21,362 nt of DNA from Planktotalea sp. (GTDB taxonomy: Bacteria > Pseudomonadota > Alphaproteobacteria > Rhodobacterales > Rhodobacteraceae): positions 1-21,362 of the forward strand of contig JAHEGL010000019.1 of the NCBI GenBank assembly GCA_024645145.1. Reading direction: 5' to 3'. Each line of letters starts with the position of its first letter. The first letter of the stretch is position 1. A program made the position numbers and the translations under genes. Positions 7,551 through 14,716 of this stretch are shown here, in pieces. The notes under the pieces were generated by a model that had not been told where the DNA came from, did no database searches, and was given only the letters and a program-made list of their open reading frames with translations.

Positions 7551-8888
7551 ATGGCTCAAGAAACGGTCTTTGAACCTTGGAACGACCATAACGAGTCTCC
7601 ACTGATCCAATTCAAGAACGTCACCAAAAGGTTTGGTGACTTCATTGCCATCGACGATCTTACGCAAGACATTTACGCCAAAGAATTCTTCGCCCTACTT
7701 GGCCCGTCCGGCTGTGGCAAGACAACGATGATGCGGATGCTTGGCGGCTTTGAAACACCCACTTCCGGCACAATCAAAATCGCAGGTCAGGACATGAACA
7801 ATGTCCCACCCAACAAGCGCGCAGTGAACATGATGTTCCAAAGCTACGCGCTATTCCCGCATCTTTCCATTTATGAAAATATCGCTTTCGGTTTGCGTCG
7901 CGCAGACATGGCAAAAGGTGCGATTGATGCTCGCGTGACCGAAATGCTCAAACTCACGCGTTTGGAAAAATTCGCCCAGCGCAAGCCGCATCAGATTTCC
8001 GGCGGCCAACGCCAGCGTGTCGCCCTTGCACGCTCGCTTGCCAAGGCGCCCAAGCTCTTGCTGCTCGATGAACCTCTCGGAGCGCTCGACAAGAAACTGC
8101 GCCAAGACACGCAGTTCGAGCTGATGGATATTCAGGAAAAAACTGGGACAACCTTTGTGATCGTTACTCACGATCAGGAAGAAGCAATGACCGTCGCGTC
8201 TCGCGTCGCCGTGATGGACGAAGGTCGTATTATTCAGGTCGCCACGCCAGATGCGATCTATGAGGCACCTAATTCCACCTACGTTGCCGATTTCATCGGG
8301 GATGTGAACCTGATCAAGGGTCAGGGCGAATTGCGCACCTCAAACGCACCTGTACAAGAAGTTGAACCAGAGCAAACTACCGAGATCATTATCGATGATA
8401 CACCGCGACCGCAGCCAAACAAATTTGGCGAGTGGATTCACGATAAACGCCTCTCACCCATCATTGGCGAGCGCATTGAACCCATCAAACAGCTCCCCCC
8501 GCCCAGCGCGCAAGAACTGAGCACTGCGCCTGCAAGCGCAAGTACCCCAGAAGGCGGCATCGCGCTCAACTGGTCCACAGAACATCCCGCGATAATCGTA
8601 AGTAACGGCGATGAGGCACAGGACGGCAAGACACTCACTTTCGCCATTCGGCCCGAGAAGCTCAACATCTCCAGAACCAAACCCGACGCGCCAAATGCGC
8701 TGCAAGGTACAGTGATCGACATCGCCTATCTCGGTAACGTGTCCACCTATCACGTTGAACTCACAGGTGGGCAAATGGTCAAAGCCCAGATGGCAAACTC
8801 ACGTCGTCTCGCGCGCCGTGATATCACGTGGGAAGACAATGTTTGGGTAAGCTTCACGGACACCGCTGGTGTCCTGTTGGAGCGTTGA
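7551..8888 (+). CDS. potG: Polyamine ABC transporter ATP-binding protein (PotG-like) with a long linker insertion
   Basis: A 445-residue ABC ATPase of the spermidine/putrescine class. Walker A is GPSGCGKTT (51-59), Q-loop Q97, signature SGGQRQRVALAR (150-161), Walker B LLLLDEP (169-175) and the H-loop His207. The C-terminal TOBE-like domain resumes at FAIRPEKLNIS (364-374) and continues with IAYLGNVSTYHVEL. E. coli PotG is about 377 residues; the excess lies between FIGDVN (248-253) and the RPEK motif, a stretch of roughly 65-70 extra residues rich in P, E, Q, S and T that looks disordered. It energises import across the inner membrane with the two permeases downstream. The ATG follows the methyltransferase stop with no gap; its ribosome-binding site is weak. 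Transporter assignment is confident; the linker is unusual relative to PotG. Confidence 0.93.
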   Translation: MAQETVFEPWNDHNESPLIQFKNVTKRFGDFIAIDDLTQDIYAKEFFALLGPSGCGKTTMMRMLGGFETPTSGTIKIAGQDMNNVPPNKRAVNMMFQSYALFPHLSIYENIAFGLRRADMAKGAIDARVTEMLKLTRLEKFAQRKPHQISGGQRQRVALARSLAKAPKLLLLDEPLGALDKKLRQDTQFELMDIQEKTGTTFVIVTHDQEEAMTVASRVAVMDEGRIIQVATPDAIYEAPNSTYVADFIGDVNLIKGQGELRTSNAPVQEVEPEQTTEIIIDDTPRPQPNKFGEWIHDKRLSPIIGERIEPIKQLPPPSAQELSTAPASASTPEGGIALNWSTEHPAIIVSNGDEAQDGKTLTFAIRPEKLNISRTKPDAPNALQGTVIDIAYLGNVSTYHVELTGGQMVKAQMANSRRLARRDITWEDNVWVSFTDTAGVLLER

Positions 8889-8889
8889 T

Positions 8890-9783
8890 ATGCGCCGATT
8901 TTCCCTTATAGCAATCCCATATCTGTGGCTTCTTGCGCTCTTTCTCATACCGTTTCTGATCGTGCTGAAAATATCACTCAGTGATACTGCATTGGCGATT
9001 CCACCCTACGCACCTCAGCTCGATATCGCTGGCGGATGGAGCGCCATAACCAGCTTCTTTGCAGAGCTCGATTTCGAGAATTTCGAGTTTCTCACGACAG
9101 ACGATCTTTACTGGAAAGCCTATCTCTCCAGCCTCAAGATCGCACTGATTTCGACTTTCTTTACGGTCCTTATTGGCTACCCCATCGCCTATTCCATGGC
9201 GCGCGCAGCACCCGAATGGCGGCCCACCCTACTGATGCTCGTGATCCTCCCATTCTGGACCAGCTTCCTCATCCGTGTTTACGCATGGATGGGGATCCTC
9301 TCGAACGAAGGTCTACTGAACCAATTCTTGCTATGGACAGGCCTCATCCAAGAGCCACTCACCATCCTCAACACCAACACAGCCGTCTACATCGGCATCG
9401 TCTACACGTACCTGCCCTTCATGATCCTACCGATTTATTCGGCACTAGAGAAGATGGACGACAGCTTGCTTGAAGCCGCAGAAGACCTCGGCTGCTCGCG
9501 CACCTCCGCCTTCTGGCTGGTCACTGTGCCACTCAGCAAAACTGGCATCATTGCAGGGTGTTTCCTCGTGTTCATCCCGACGCTGGGTGAATTCGTCATC
9601 CCCTCACTCCTCGGCGGTTCACAAACGCTGATGATCGGCAAAGTTCTATGGGAAGAATTCTTCAACAACCGCGATTGGCCCGTCGCATCGGCAGTCGCAA
9701 TCATCCTACTGCTCATCCTCATCATCCCGATCATCCTGTTCCAACGCAACGAACAAAAACAGCGCGAGGCAGAAGGTCATTGA
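8890..9783 (+). CDS. potH: Polyamine ABC transporter permease (PotH-like)
   Basis: A 297-residue inner-membrane protein of the binding-protein-dependent transport permease family. Hydrophobic segments occur at about 7-28, 80-102, 112-135, 163-185, 215-232 and 265-284, giving six helices. The cytoplasmic EAA loop that docks on the ATPase is EAAEDLGCSRTSAFWLVTVP (195-214). A longer reading frame begins inside the ATPase gene, but I chose the ATG at 8890 because GGAG at 8879-8882 is 7 bases upstream and the protein then starts directly at the first helix. It forms the translocation channel together with the PotI-like permease. The gap to that partner is 103 bp and holds a stem-loop element, unlike the tight spacing elsewhere in this operon. 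Confidence 0.93.
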   Translation: MRRFSLIAIPYLWLLALFLIPFLIVLKISLSDTALAIPPYAPQLDIAGGWSAITSFFAELDFENFEFLTTDDLYWKAYLSSLKIALISTFFTVLIGYPIAYSMARAAPEWRPTLLMLVILPFWTSFLIRVYAWMGILSNEGLLNQFLLWTGLIQEPLTILNTNTAVYIGIVYTYLPFMILPIYSALEKMDDSLLEAAEDLGCSRTSAFWLVTVPLSKTGIIAGCFLVFIPTLGEFVIPSLLGGSQTLMIGKVLWEEFFNNRDWPVASAVAIILLLILIIPIILFQRNEQKQREAEGH

Positions 9784-9810
9784 AAACGCCCCCCTTCCTC
9801 TTTCCAAAAA

Positions 9811-9865
9811 TATCCCGGGGGTGCGGGGGCAGCGCCCCCGCTTGGATCGGATGCTTTAGCATTCG
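9811..9865 (+). repeat. G/C-rich double stem-loop element, REP-like, between the two permease genes
   Basis: Inside the 103-bp potH-potI gap is an 8-bp stem GCGGGGGC (9823-9830) / GCCCCCGC (9834-9841) with a 3-base AGC loop. A second stem, CGGATGCT (9848-9855) / AGCATTCG (9858-9865), contains one G-U pair. Upstream is TATCCCGGGGG. From memory, G/C-rich stem-loops of this CCCGGGGGT..GGGGGCAGCGCCCCC form recur in intergenic spaces of Rhodobacteraceae; only one copy is present here, so repetition cannot be shown from this window. It has no T-run and is not a typical terminator; it could stabilise or process the operon mRNA. Confidence 0.6.
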
Positions 9866-9886
9866 ACCAACACAAGGCATAAAAAC

Positions 9887-10702
9887 ATGAAGCGTTTCTC
9901 ATGGTTCAACGCCACCGCCCTCACCCTTGGCTTCACGTTCCTCTATCTGCCTATGGTCATCCTCGTCATCTATTCGTTCAACGAGAGTAAGCTTGTGACC
10001 GTATGGGCAGGCTTTTCGATCAAGTGGTACGGCGAACTCCTCCAGAACGAAGCGTTCTTGAACGCAGCTTGGGTCACGATCAAAGTCGCTATCTTTTCCT
10101 CAACGCTGGCGACCGTTTTGGGCACAATGGCCGCCTACGTCTTGGTCCGTGCGAACCGTTTCAAAGGGCGCACGCTCTTTTCGGGGATGATCTATGCACC
10201 ACTGGTAATGCCCGAAGTCATCACAGGTCTTTCAATGCTCCTTTTGTTCATCGGGATTGGATTAGATCGCGGCGTTCTGACAATAGTCCTCGCACATACA
10301 ACCTTTGCAATGTGCTACGTTTCGGTCGTTGTGTCTTCGCGCCTTGTCTCATTCGATCGCTCGCTCGAAGAGGCAGCGCTCGATCTTGGGTGCTCGCCTT
10401 GGCAAGCCTTCAGGCTCGTAACGCTCCCCATTATTGCGCCTGCTGTTATCTCTGGCTGGCTCCTCGCCTTCACACTTAGCCTCGACGATCTCGTGATCGC
10501 CAGCTTCACGGCTGGTCCTTCCGCGACGACGCTCCCGATCAAGATATTCTCCGCCGTGCGCCTTGGCGTGAGCCCCGAAATCAACGCGCTATCCACGATC
10601 ATGATCGCCATCGTCACAGTTGGGGTGATCAGCGCATCTCTGATCTCGAAACAAGCCAGTTTGAAACAGCAACGCGACGAACAAGCCGCTGCGCGCGGAT
10701 GA
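9887..10702 (+). CDS. potI: Polyamine ABC transporter permease (PotI-like)
   Basis: A 271-residue inner-membrane permease, close in length to E. coli PotI. Hydrophobic segments lie at about 8-30, 62-87, 98-123, 129-151, 179-200 and 234-255. The EAA loop is LEEAALDLGCSPWQAFRLVT (160-179), and the C-terminal helix ends in a charged tail. The start ATG follows a short AAGG about 9 bases upstream. It pairs with the PotH-like protein to form the polyamine import channel. The stop overlaps the next start by 4 bp (ATGA), so the FAD oxidase downstream is translated in step with it. The assignment rests on position in a complete PotFGHI-type set as well as on the fold. Confidence 0.93.
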   Translation: MKRFSWFNATALTLGFTFLYLPMVILVIYSFNESKLVTVWAGFSIKWYGELLQNEAFLNAAWVTIKVAIFSSTLATVLGTMAAYVLVRANRFKGRTLFSGMIYAPLVMPEVITGLSMLLLFIGIGLDRGVLTIVLAHTTFAMCYVSVVVSSRLVSFDRSLEEAALDLGCSPWQAFRLVTLPIIAPAVISGWLLAFTLSLDDLVIASFTAGPSATTLPIKIFSAVRLGVSPEINALSTIMIAIVTVGVISASLISKQASLKQQRDEQAAARG

Positions 10703-12024
10703 AGCGGATTTATGAACCCCTCGCCTACAGCGAAGATGTGCGTCGAGACTGCTTCTGGAGCACGACAGTCGCACCATTTGAAGGCGTTCGACTGCAGGGC
10801 ACGCATCAGTCAGACATCGCCATCATCGGTGGCGGATTCACAGGCCTGAACGCCGCGCTGCATCTGGCCGAAGACGGCGTTGATGTCGCTTTACTCGATG
10901 CACAGACCATTGGTTGGGGTGCCTCTGGTCGCAATGGTGGATTCTGCTGTTTGGGCAGTGGCATTCTTGGCAATGCACAGATCGACAAAGCGTTCGGTAC
11001 TGATGCGCGCCACGCTTGGCGGACCGCTGAGAAAGACGCGATTTCCCATGTTGCAGATCTATTGCTGCGTCACAAAATCAACGCTGACACCCATTCTAAT
11101 GGCGAGACACTTCTTGCCCACAAAGTAAAACGTTGGGCGACCTTAAAGCACCATGCCGAAGAGGTCGCTGAAAGCTACGGGGTTGAGCCGATCTTGATCC
11201 CGAAAAGCGAATTGTCCGAACACGGTCTTGAAGGTCCTTTTCATGGCGCACTGACAACCCCTATTGGGTTTGGCCTGAACCCTTTGAAATACGCCCTCGG
11301 CATCGCCGAGGCAGCGCGCACCGCGGGCGCGCAGTTTTTTGAGCACTCCCCAGTCACCCGCATCGAGCAGGGCGCGCAATTCACCCTTCACACCCCAAAG
11401 AGTCGTATCACCGCTAAACGTATCATCATCGCGACGAATGGTTATTCTTCTGAAGATATCCCCGATTGGCTTGCGGCGCGCTTTATGCCTGTGCAGTCAA
11501 GTGTGCTCGTCACGCGCCCGCTTACCGATGAAGAGCTTACAAGTGCCGGCTGGACGTCTGATCAGATGGCCTTTGATAGCCGAAATTTGTTGCATTATTT
11601 TCGTCTTATGCCAGACCGCCGTTTTCTTTTCGGGATGCGTGGCGGCATCTTTGCCTATGTGCGATCTGACGCGAAAATCAAGCGCCTCATCCGATCTGAT
11701 TTTGAACAGATGTTTCCTGCTTGGGCCCATGTTGAGACCCCACATATGTGGTCAGGTCTGGTCTGTTTGAACGCCAAAGGGATGCCCTTTACTGGCCCGG
11801 TCCCAGAAATGCCCGGCGCGTATGCGTCCCTTAGCTATCATGGCAATGGTGTCGCAATGGCAAGCTATTGCGGCACGCTTCTGGCTGATCTTGTGCAAGA
11901 CAAAAATACACGGTTGCCCTATCCCGAGGTTGTCCAGACTATACCAACCAAACTCCCGTTTGGAACAAAGCGTCGATGGCTACTGCCACCGCTTTACACT
12001 GCGATGGGCATCTTTGATCGTTAA
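10699..12024 (+). CDS. FAD-dependent amine oxidoreductase (DAO family, PuuB/OrdL-like)
   Basis: A 441-residue member of the D-amino-acid-oxidase superfamily. The dinucleotide-binding beta-alpha-beta unit is DIAIIGGGFTGLNAALHLAE (39-58; GGGFTG at 44-49), followed by GWGASGRNGG (72-81) as in PuuB and other OrdL-type enzymes. Near the C-terminus SLSYHGNGVAMAS matches the second FAD-contact segment. PuuB oxidises gamma-glutamylputrescine to the aldehyde; related enzymes oxidise other secondary amines, so the substrate is not settled. No gamma-glutamylputrescine synthetase (PuuA) or aldehyde dehydrogenase is encoded nearby in the window. The gene is the last of the polyamine uptake operon, coupled to potI by an ATGA overlap, and ends overlapping the minus-strand exporter gene by 4 bp. 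The role in amine catabolism is inferred from family and context. Confidence 0.85.
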   Translation: MKRIYEPLAYSEDVRRDCFWSTTVAPFEGVRLQGTHQSDIAIIGGGFTGLNAALHLAEDGVDVALLDAQTIGWGASGRNGGFCCLGSGILGNAQIDKAFGTDARHAWRTAEKDAISHVADLLLRHKINADTHSNGETLLAHKVKRWATLKHHAEEVAESYGVEPILIPKSELSEHGLEGPFHGALTTPIGFGLNPLKYALGIAEAARTAGAQFFEHSPVTRIEQGAQFTLHTPKSRITAKRIIIATNGYSSEDIPDWLAARFMPVQSSVLVTRPLTDEELTSAGWTSDQMAFDSRNLLHYFRLMPDRRFLFGMRGGIFAYVRSDAKIKRLIRSDFEQMFPAWAHVETPHMWSGLVCLNAKGMPFTGPVPEMPGAYASLSYHGNGVAMASYCGTLLADLVQDKNTRLPYPEVVQTIPTKLPFGTKRRWLLPPLYTAMGIFDR

Positions 12025-12944
12025 CCTTGTGGCGTTAAGTTCGGGCGTGCGTTGCCGCGTTTGATGCCCAATGCACGCTCGCGCCAAATGATCAACAAGC
12101 CTGCAAAAATCACGATGCCTGAGCCGATAAGCATCTGTGTAGTCGGCACGTCGCCAAAGAACGCATACCCGAAAATCATCGCAAACAAGATTGATGCATA
12201 GTCAAATGGCGCAATCACCGCTGCATCGGCAAAGCGGTAGGCTGATGTGATAAGGATCTGTGCAACCCCGCCAATCACGCCCGCAGAGACCAACATCACG
12301 ATAACGAACATATCCGGCATGACCCAGCCGAACGGAATGGTGAACAGCGACAGCGTTGTTGTCGTCATGGAAAAGTAAAACACGATAGACGCGGTGCTTT
12401 CAGACTGCGCGAGCCGGCGAATGTGGATCTGTGCCAATGCGCGAAAAAAGGCTGACACCAACACCAGAATGACACCTGTTTGCGCCGCTGTGTTTATCGC
12501 TTCCCCTGAGAAGATGGACAAGCGTGGCGACAGGATAACCCCGACCCCAATCAATCCCAAAAAGACCGCAGACATCCGATAAACCCGCAGTCGTTCGCCC
12601 AGAATCAAAGCAGCCAGAATGACCGTCATCAAAGGGGCAGCAAAGCCAATCGCTGTCACATCCGGCAATGGTAAATACGCGAGGGAGGAAAAACCAAAGC
12701 CCATTCCGCAAGCGCCAATCAATCCACGCCACACATGTCCCATAGGGCGCTGCGTCTTAAGGCCCGTCTTCAACTCATGACGCATCGCAAGCCAAAGGAA
12801 GATCACCGGAAGCGTAAAGAAAGAGCGAAAGAAAACAGCCTGCCCCGTTGGCACATGATCTGTGCTCGCCTTGATCAAGGCCGTCATGGAGACGAACAAG
12901 ACAACAGAAGCAAGTTTAAGCGCAATGCCAGTAAATGGAGACAT
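12021..12944 (-). CDS. EamA/DMT-superfamily transporter
   Basis: A 307-residue membrane protein with about ten predicted hydrophobic helices in two halves, the layout of two EamA repeats. The first half contains YLPLPDVTAIGFAAPLMT, typical of the family; the second ends with GYAFFGDVPTTQMLIGSGIV followed by IIW and a basic tail. Members of this family move small metabolites such as amino acids, purines or drugs, mostly outward; the cargo cannot be deduced. It lies 42 bp downstream of the LysE/RhtB-type gene on the same strand, so two exporters are probably co-transcribed. No good Shine-Dalgarno is seen directly before the ATG. Its 3' end overlaps the plus-strand oxidase by 4 bp, leaving no room for a separate terminator. 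Confidence 0.87.
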   Translation of the reverse strand: MSPFTGIALKLASVVLFVSMTALIKASTDHVPTGQAVFFRSFFTLPVIFLWLAMRHELKTGLKTQRPMGHVWRGLIGACGMGFGFSSLAYLPLPDVTAIGFAAPLMTVILAALILGERLRVYRMSAVFLGLIGVGVILSPRLSIFSGEAINTAAQTGVILVLVSAFFRALAQIHIRRLAQSESTASIVFYFSMTTTTLSLFTIPFGWVMPDMFVIVMLVSAGVIGGVAQILITSAYRFADAAVIAPFDYASILFAMIFGYAFFGDVPTTQMLIGSGIVIFAGLLIIWRERALGIKRGNARPNLTPQG

Positions 12945-12986
12945 AGGAACTGGCTATACCTCTGACGCGCACAAGGGAAGAGCAAC

Positions 12987-13613
12987 CTAACGTGTTTGAA
13001 AATCCTGACGGCCCAACAAAGCAGCCGCTGCAATCATAAGGGTCCCACAAACCTTGTTAACCAACCCGAAAGAATGCCGCTTCAAAGCAGATGCAGCGCG
13101 CGCACCAAGCCAACCCCACAGGACCAAAATCGCTCCATCCACAACCAGATACGTCACTCCAAGGATCAGAAGCTGCGACATAATAACCGATGCAGGATCA
13201 AAGAACTGTGGAAAAAGTGCGCCAAAAAAGACGACCGCAAAAGGGTTCGCCATCGACGTCACAAAGCCTTGCCGATAGAGGCGCAGCGCTTGTCCTGACC
13301 GGTTGGCACCCACATCGCTCACGTCATCGCTTGAGCGGATAAGCCGAACTCCGATCCATACAAGATAGAGAACGCCGCACCATTTGATCACACTAAACGC
13401 AGTCGCAGAAGTCGCGATCACAGCCGCAAGCCCAAAGGCCGCGCCGGTCATCTGCAGGCAGTTCGCACTAAGATCACCGGCAATTGTATAAACGCTTTTG
13501 CGCAGCCCGTATCGAACGCTGTTTGAAATGATCAGAAGCTGGCTTGTGTCAGGCGGCGTTGCAAAAAACACGGCAACCGCGGCGAGATAAATAAGATAGG
13601 TCTCAAAAGCCAA
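12987..13613 (-). CDS. LysE/RhtB-family amino-acid exporter, TTG start
   Basis: A 208-residue inner-membrane protein of the LysE/RhtB family, with about six hydrophobic segments and the characteristic SMANPFAVVFFGALFPQF region (119-136). The usual N-terminal TPGPDT-like motif reads TPPDTS (19-24), that is, it lacks the glycine between the prolines. The start is TTG (13611-13613): GGGGAG lies 8 bases upstream and there is no ATG nearby. That ribosome-binding site is inside one arm of an 11-bp hairpin, described separately. The family exports basic or neutral amino acids or homoserine-like compounds; the substrate here is unknown. It probably shares a transcript with the EamA-type exporter downstream. 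Confidence 0.85.
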   Translation of the reverse strand: MAFETYLIYLAAVAVFFATPPDTSQLLIISNSVRYGLRKSVYTIAGDLSANCLQMTGAAFGLAAVIATSATAFSVIKWCGVLYLVWIGVRLIRSSDDVSDVGANRSGQALRLYRQGFVTSMANPFAVVFFGALFPQFFDPASVIMSQLLILGVTYLVVDGAILVLWGWLGARAASALKRHSFGLVNKVCGTLMIAAAALLGRQDFQTR

Positions 13614-13616
13614 GTT

Positions 13617-13657
13617 GCGCGCTCCCCATTTCCTGAGCCAAGGCTAGGGGAGCGCGC
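13617..13657 (-). promoter_or_regulatory. 11-bp hairpin that covers the ribosome-binding site of the LysE-type gene
   Basis: A perfect inverted repeat, GCGCGCTCCCC (13617-13627) and GGGGAGCGCGC (13647-13657), encloses 19 bases. On the minus strand the proximal arm contains the GGGGAG Shine-Dalgarno for the TTG start at 13613. The loop can form a smaller alternative stem (AGCC-AA-GGCT, 13636-13645). No T-run follows in the minus direction, so it is a weak terminator for msrA; a translational control element is an equally good reading. Confidence 0.55.
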
Positions 13658-13677
13658 GTTATTTGTCCAAACCTGCT

Positions 13678-14181
13678 TTATTCAGCGGCGCGTCTTGGCA
13701 GGGTCCAATTTGGGCGCACGAAATGGCAAGTGTAGCCGTTTGGAATACGCTCAAGATAGTTCTGATGCTCTGGTTCCGCTTCCCAGAAATCACTCACAGG
13801 CTCTATTTCTGTCACGACGACACCGGGCCAAAGACCGGACGCATTCACGTCAGCAATCGTGTCTTCTGCAATCGCTTTCTGCTCTTCATCAACATAATAA
13901 ATAGCGGATCGATAACTGAGGCCACGATCATTGCCTTGACGGTTCTCCGTGGTCGGATCGTGGATCTGAAAAAAGAATTCAAGCAAGCGACGATACGTCA
14001 TGCGCGCGGGGTCATAGATCACCTCAATCCCTTCCGCATGAGTACCGTGATTGCGATAAGTCGCGTTTGGCACGTCACCGCCCGTGTACCCAACTCTGGT
14101 CGAAATGACCCCATCCATCTTGCGGATCAGGTCTTCCATACCCCAGAAACACCCTCCTGCTAAAACTGCGCGCGCTGTCAT
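13678..14181 (-). CDS. msrA: Peptide-methionine (S)-S-oxide reductase MsrA
   Basis: A 167-residue MsrA. The catalytic cysteine is in [10 protein letters not shown] (C11), with RVGYTGG (29-35), [11 protein letters not shown] (44-54) and IHDPTT (73-78) all present; a second cysteine in YTCHF (C152) may be the resolving one. It reduces the S-epimer of methionine sulfoxide, free or in protein, using thioredoxin. I start it at the ATG at 14179-14181, which has GGAGGA upstream and overlaps the msrB stop by 4 bp (ATGA); the longer in-frame version adds an arginine/serine-rich tail read from inside msrB. With msrB it makes a two-gene oxidative repair operon covering both sulfoxide epimers. Confidence 0.96.
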   Translation of the reverse strand: MTARAVLAGGCFWGMEDLIRKMDGVISTRVGYTGGDVPNATYRNHGTHAEGIEVIYDPARMTYRRLLEFFFQIHDPTTENRQGNDRGLSYRSAIYYVDEEQKAIAEDTIADVNASGLWPGVVVTEIEPVSDFWEAEPEHQNYLERIPNGYTCHFVRPNWTLPRRAAE

Positions 14182-14627
14182 GCTACGTCCTCCACTTGAT
14201 CTAGATACTGGCCATACCCTTCGCCCTCCATATCGTCCTTGTGAACGAACCGTAGCGACGCTGAATTGATGCAATAGCGCAATCCACCACGATCTGGGGG
14301 ACCATCATTAAAGACATGCCCAAGGTGACTGTCCCCATGAGCCGAGCGAACCTCTGTGCGCACCATTCCATGTGTCGTGTCACTTAACTCAGCCACAAAC
14401 TCATGTACCAGCGGTTTGGTGAATGAGGGCCATCCACACCCGCTTTCGTACTTGTCAGACGAGGCAAACAAAGGTTCGCCAGAAACGATATCTACATAAA
14501 TCCCAGGCTCTTTATTCCCAAGGTATTTGCCAGTACCGGGGCGCTCTGTCCCGCTTTGTTGCGTTACGCGATACTGCTCCGGGTCGAGCGTTGCGATCAC
14601 ATCCATATCTTTGCGATAGTCAGCCAT
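14178..14627 (-). CDS. msrB: Peptide-methionine (R)-S-oxide reductase MsrB, zinc-free form
   Basis: A 149-residue MsrB. Landmarks are SGCGWPSF (62-69), [17 protein letters not shown] (94-110) and the catalytic cysteine in [11 protein letters not shown] (C119). The four zinc-ligand cysteines of E. coli MsrB are replaced: the first pair aligns with D46 and S49 in [11 protein letters not shown], the second with S95 and G98. Only two cysteines, C64 and C119, remain in the whole protein. Zinc-free MsrB forms are known, so this is a subtype rather than a defect. It reduces the R-epimer of methionine sulfoxide. The ATG has AGGAGG 6 bases upstream, and a promoter-like sequence precedes it at 14655-14683. 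Confidence 0.96.
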   Translation of the reverse strand: MADYRKDMDVIATLDPEQYRVTQQSGTERPGTGKYLGNKEPGIYVDIVSGEPLFASSDKYESGCGWPSFTKPLVHEFVAELSDTTHGMVRTEVRSAHGDSHLGHVFNDGPPDRGGLRYCINSASLRFVHKDDMEGEGYGQYLDQVEDVA

Positions 14628-14654
14628 GGCATCCTCCTGCTTGGTCTATGAAGC

Positions 14655-14683
14655 ATTAAATGGGGTGCTTGCGTAAAAATCAA
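14655..14683 (-). promoter_or_regulatory. Sigma-70-like promoter of msrB-msrA
   Basis: On the minus strand TTGATT (14678-14683) and TTTAAT (14655-14660) are separated by exactly 17 bp, matching the -35 and -10 consensus at 4 and 5 of 6 positions. The predicted start of transcription is about 20 bases before the msrB ATG, leaving room for the AGGAGG ribosome-binding site. The AT-rich block also forms a weak 6-bp hairpin (14677-14693) that could help end hyuA-like transcription. Confidence 0.5.
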
Positions 14684-14716
14684 AGAATGATTTCACTCTG
14701 CGCGCAAAGCTGTGAG

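Noticed and set aside
14182..14274. 31-residue N-terminal extension of MsrA
   Set aside because: It is read from inside msrB, is basic and serine-rich, and the internal ATG has GGAGGA and an ATGA overlap with msrB.
14677..14693. Hairpin AAATCA/TGATTT as terminator of the HyuA-type gene
   Set aside because: Only 6 A/T-rich pairs; the same bases fit better as the -35 part of the msrBA promoter.
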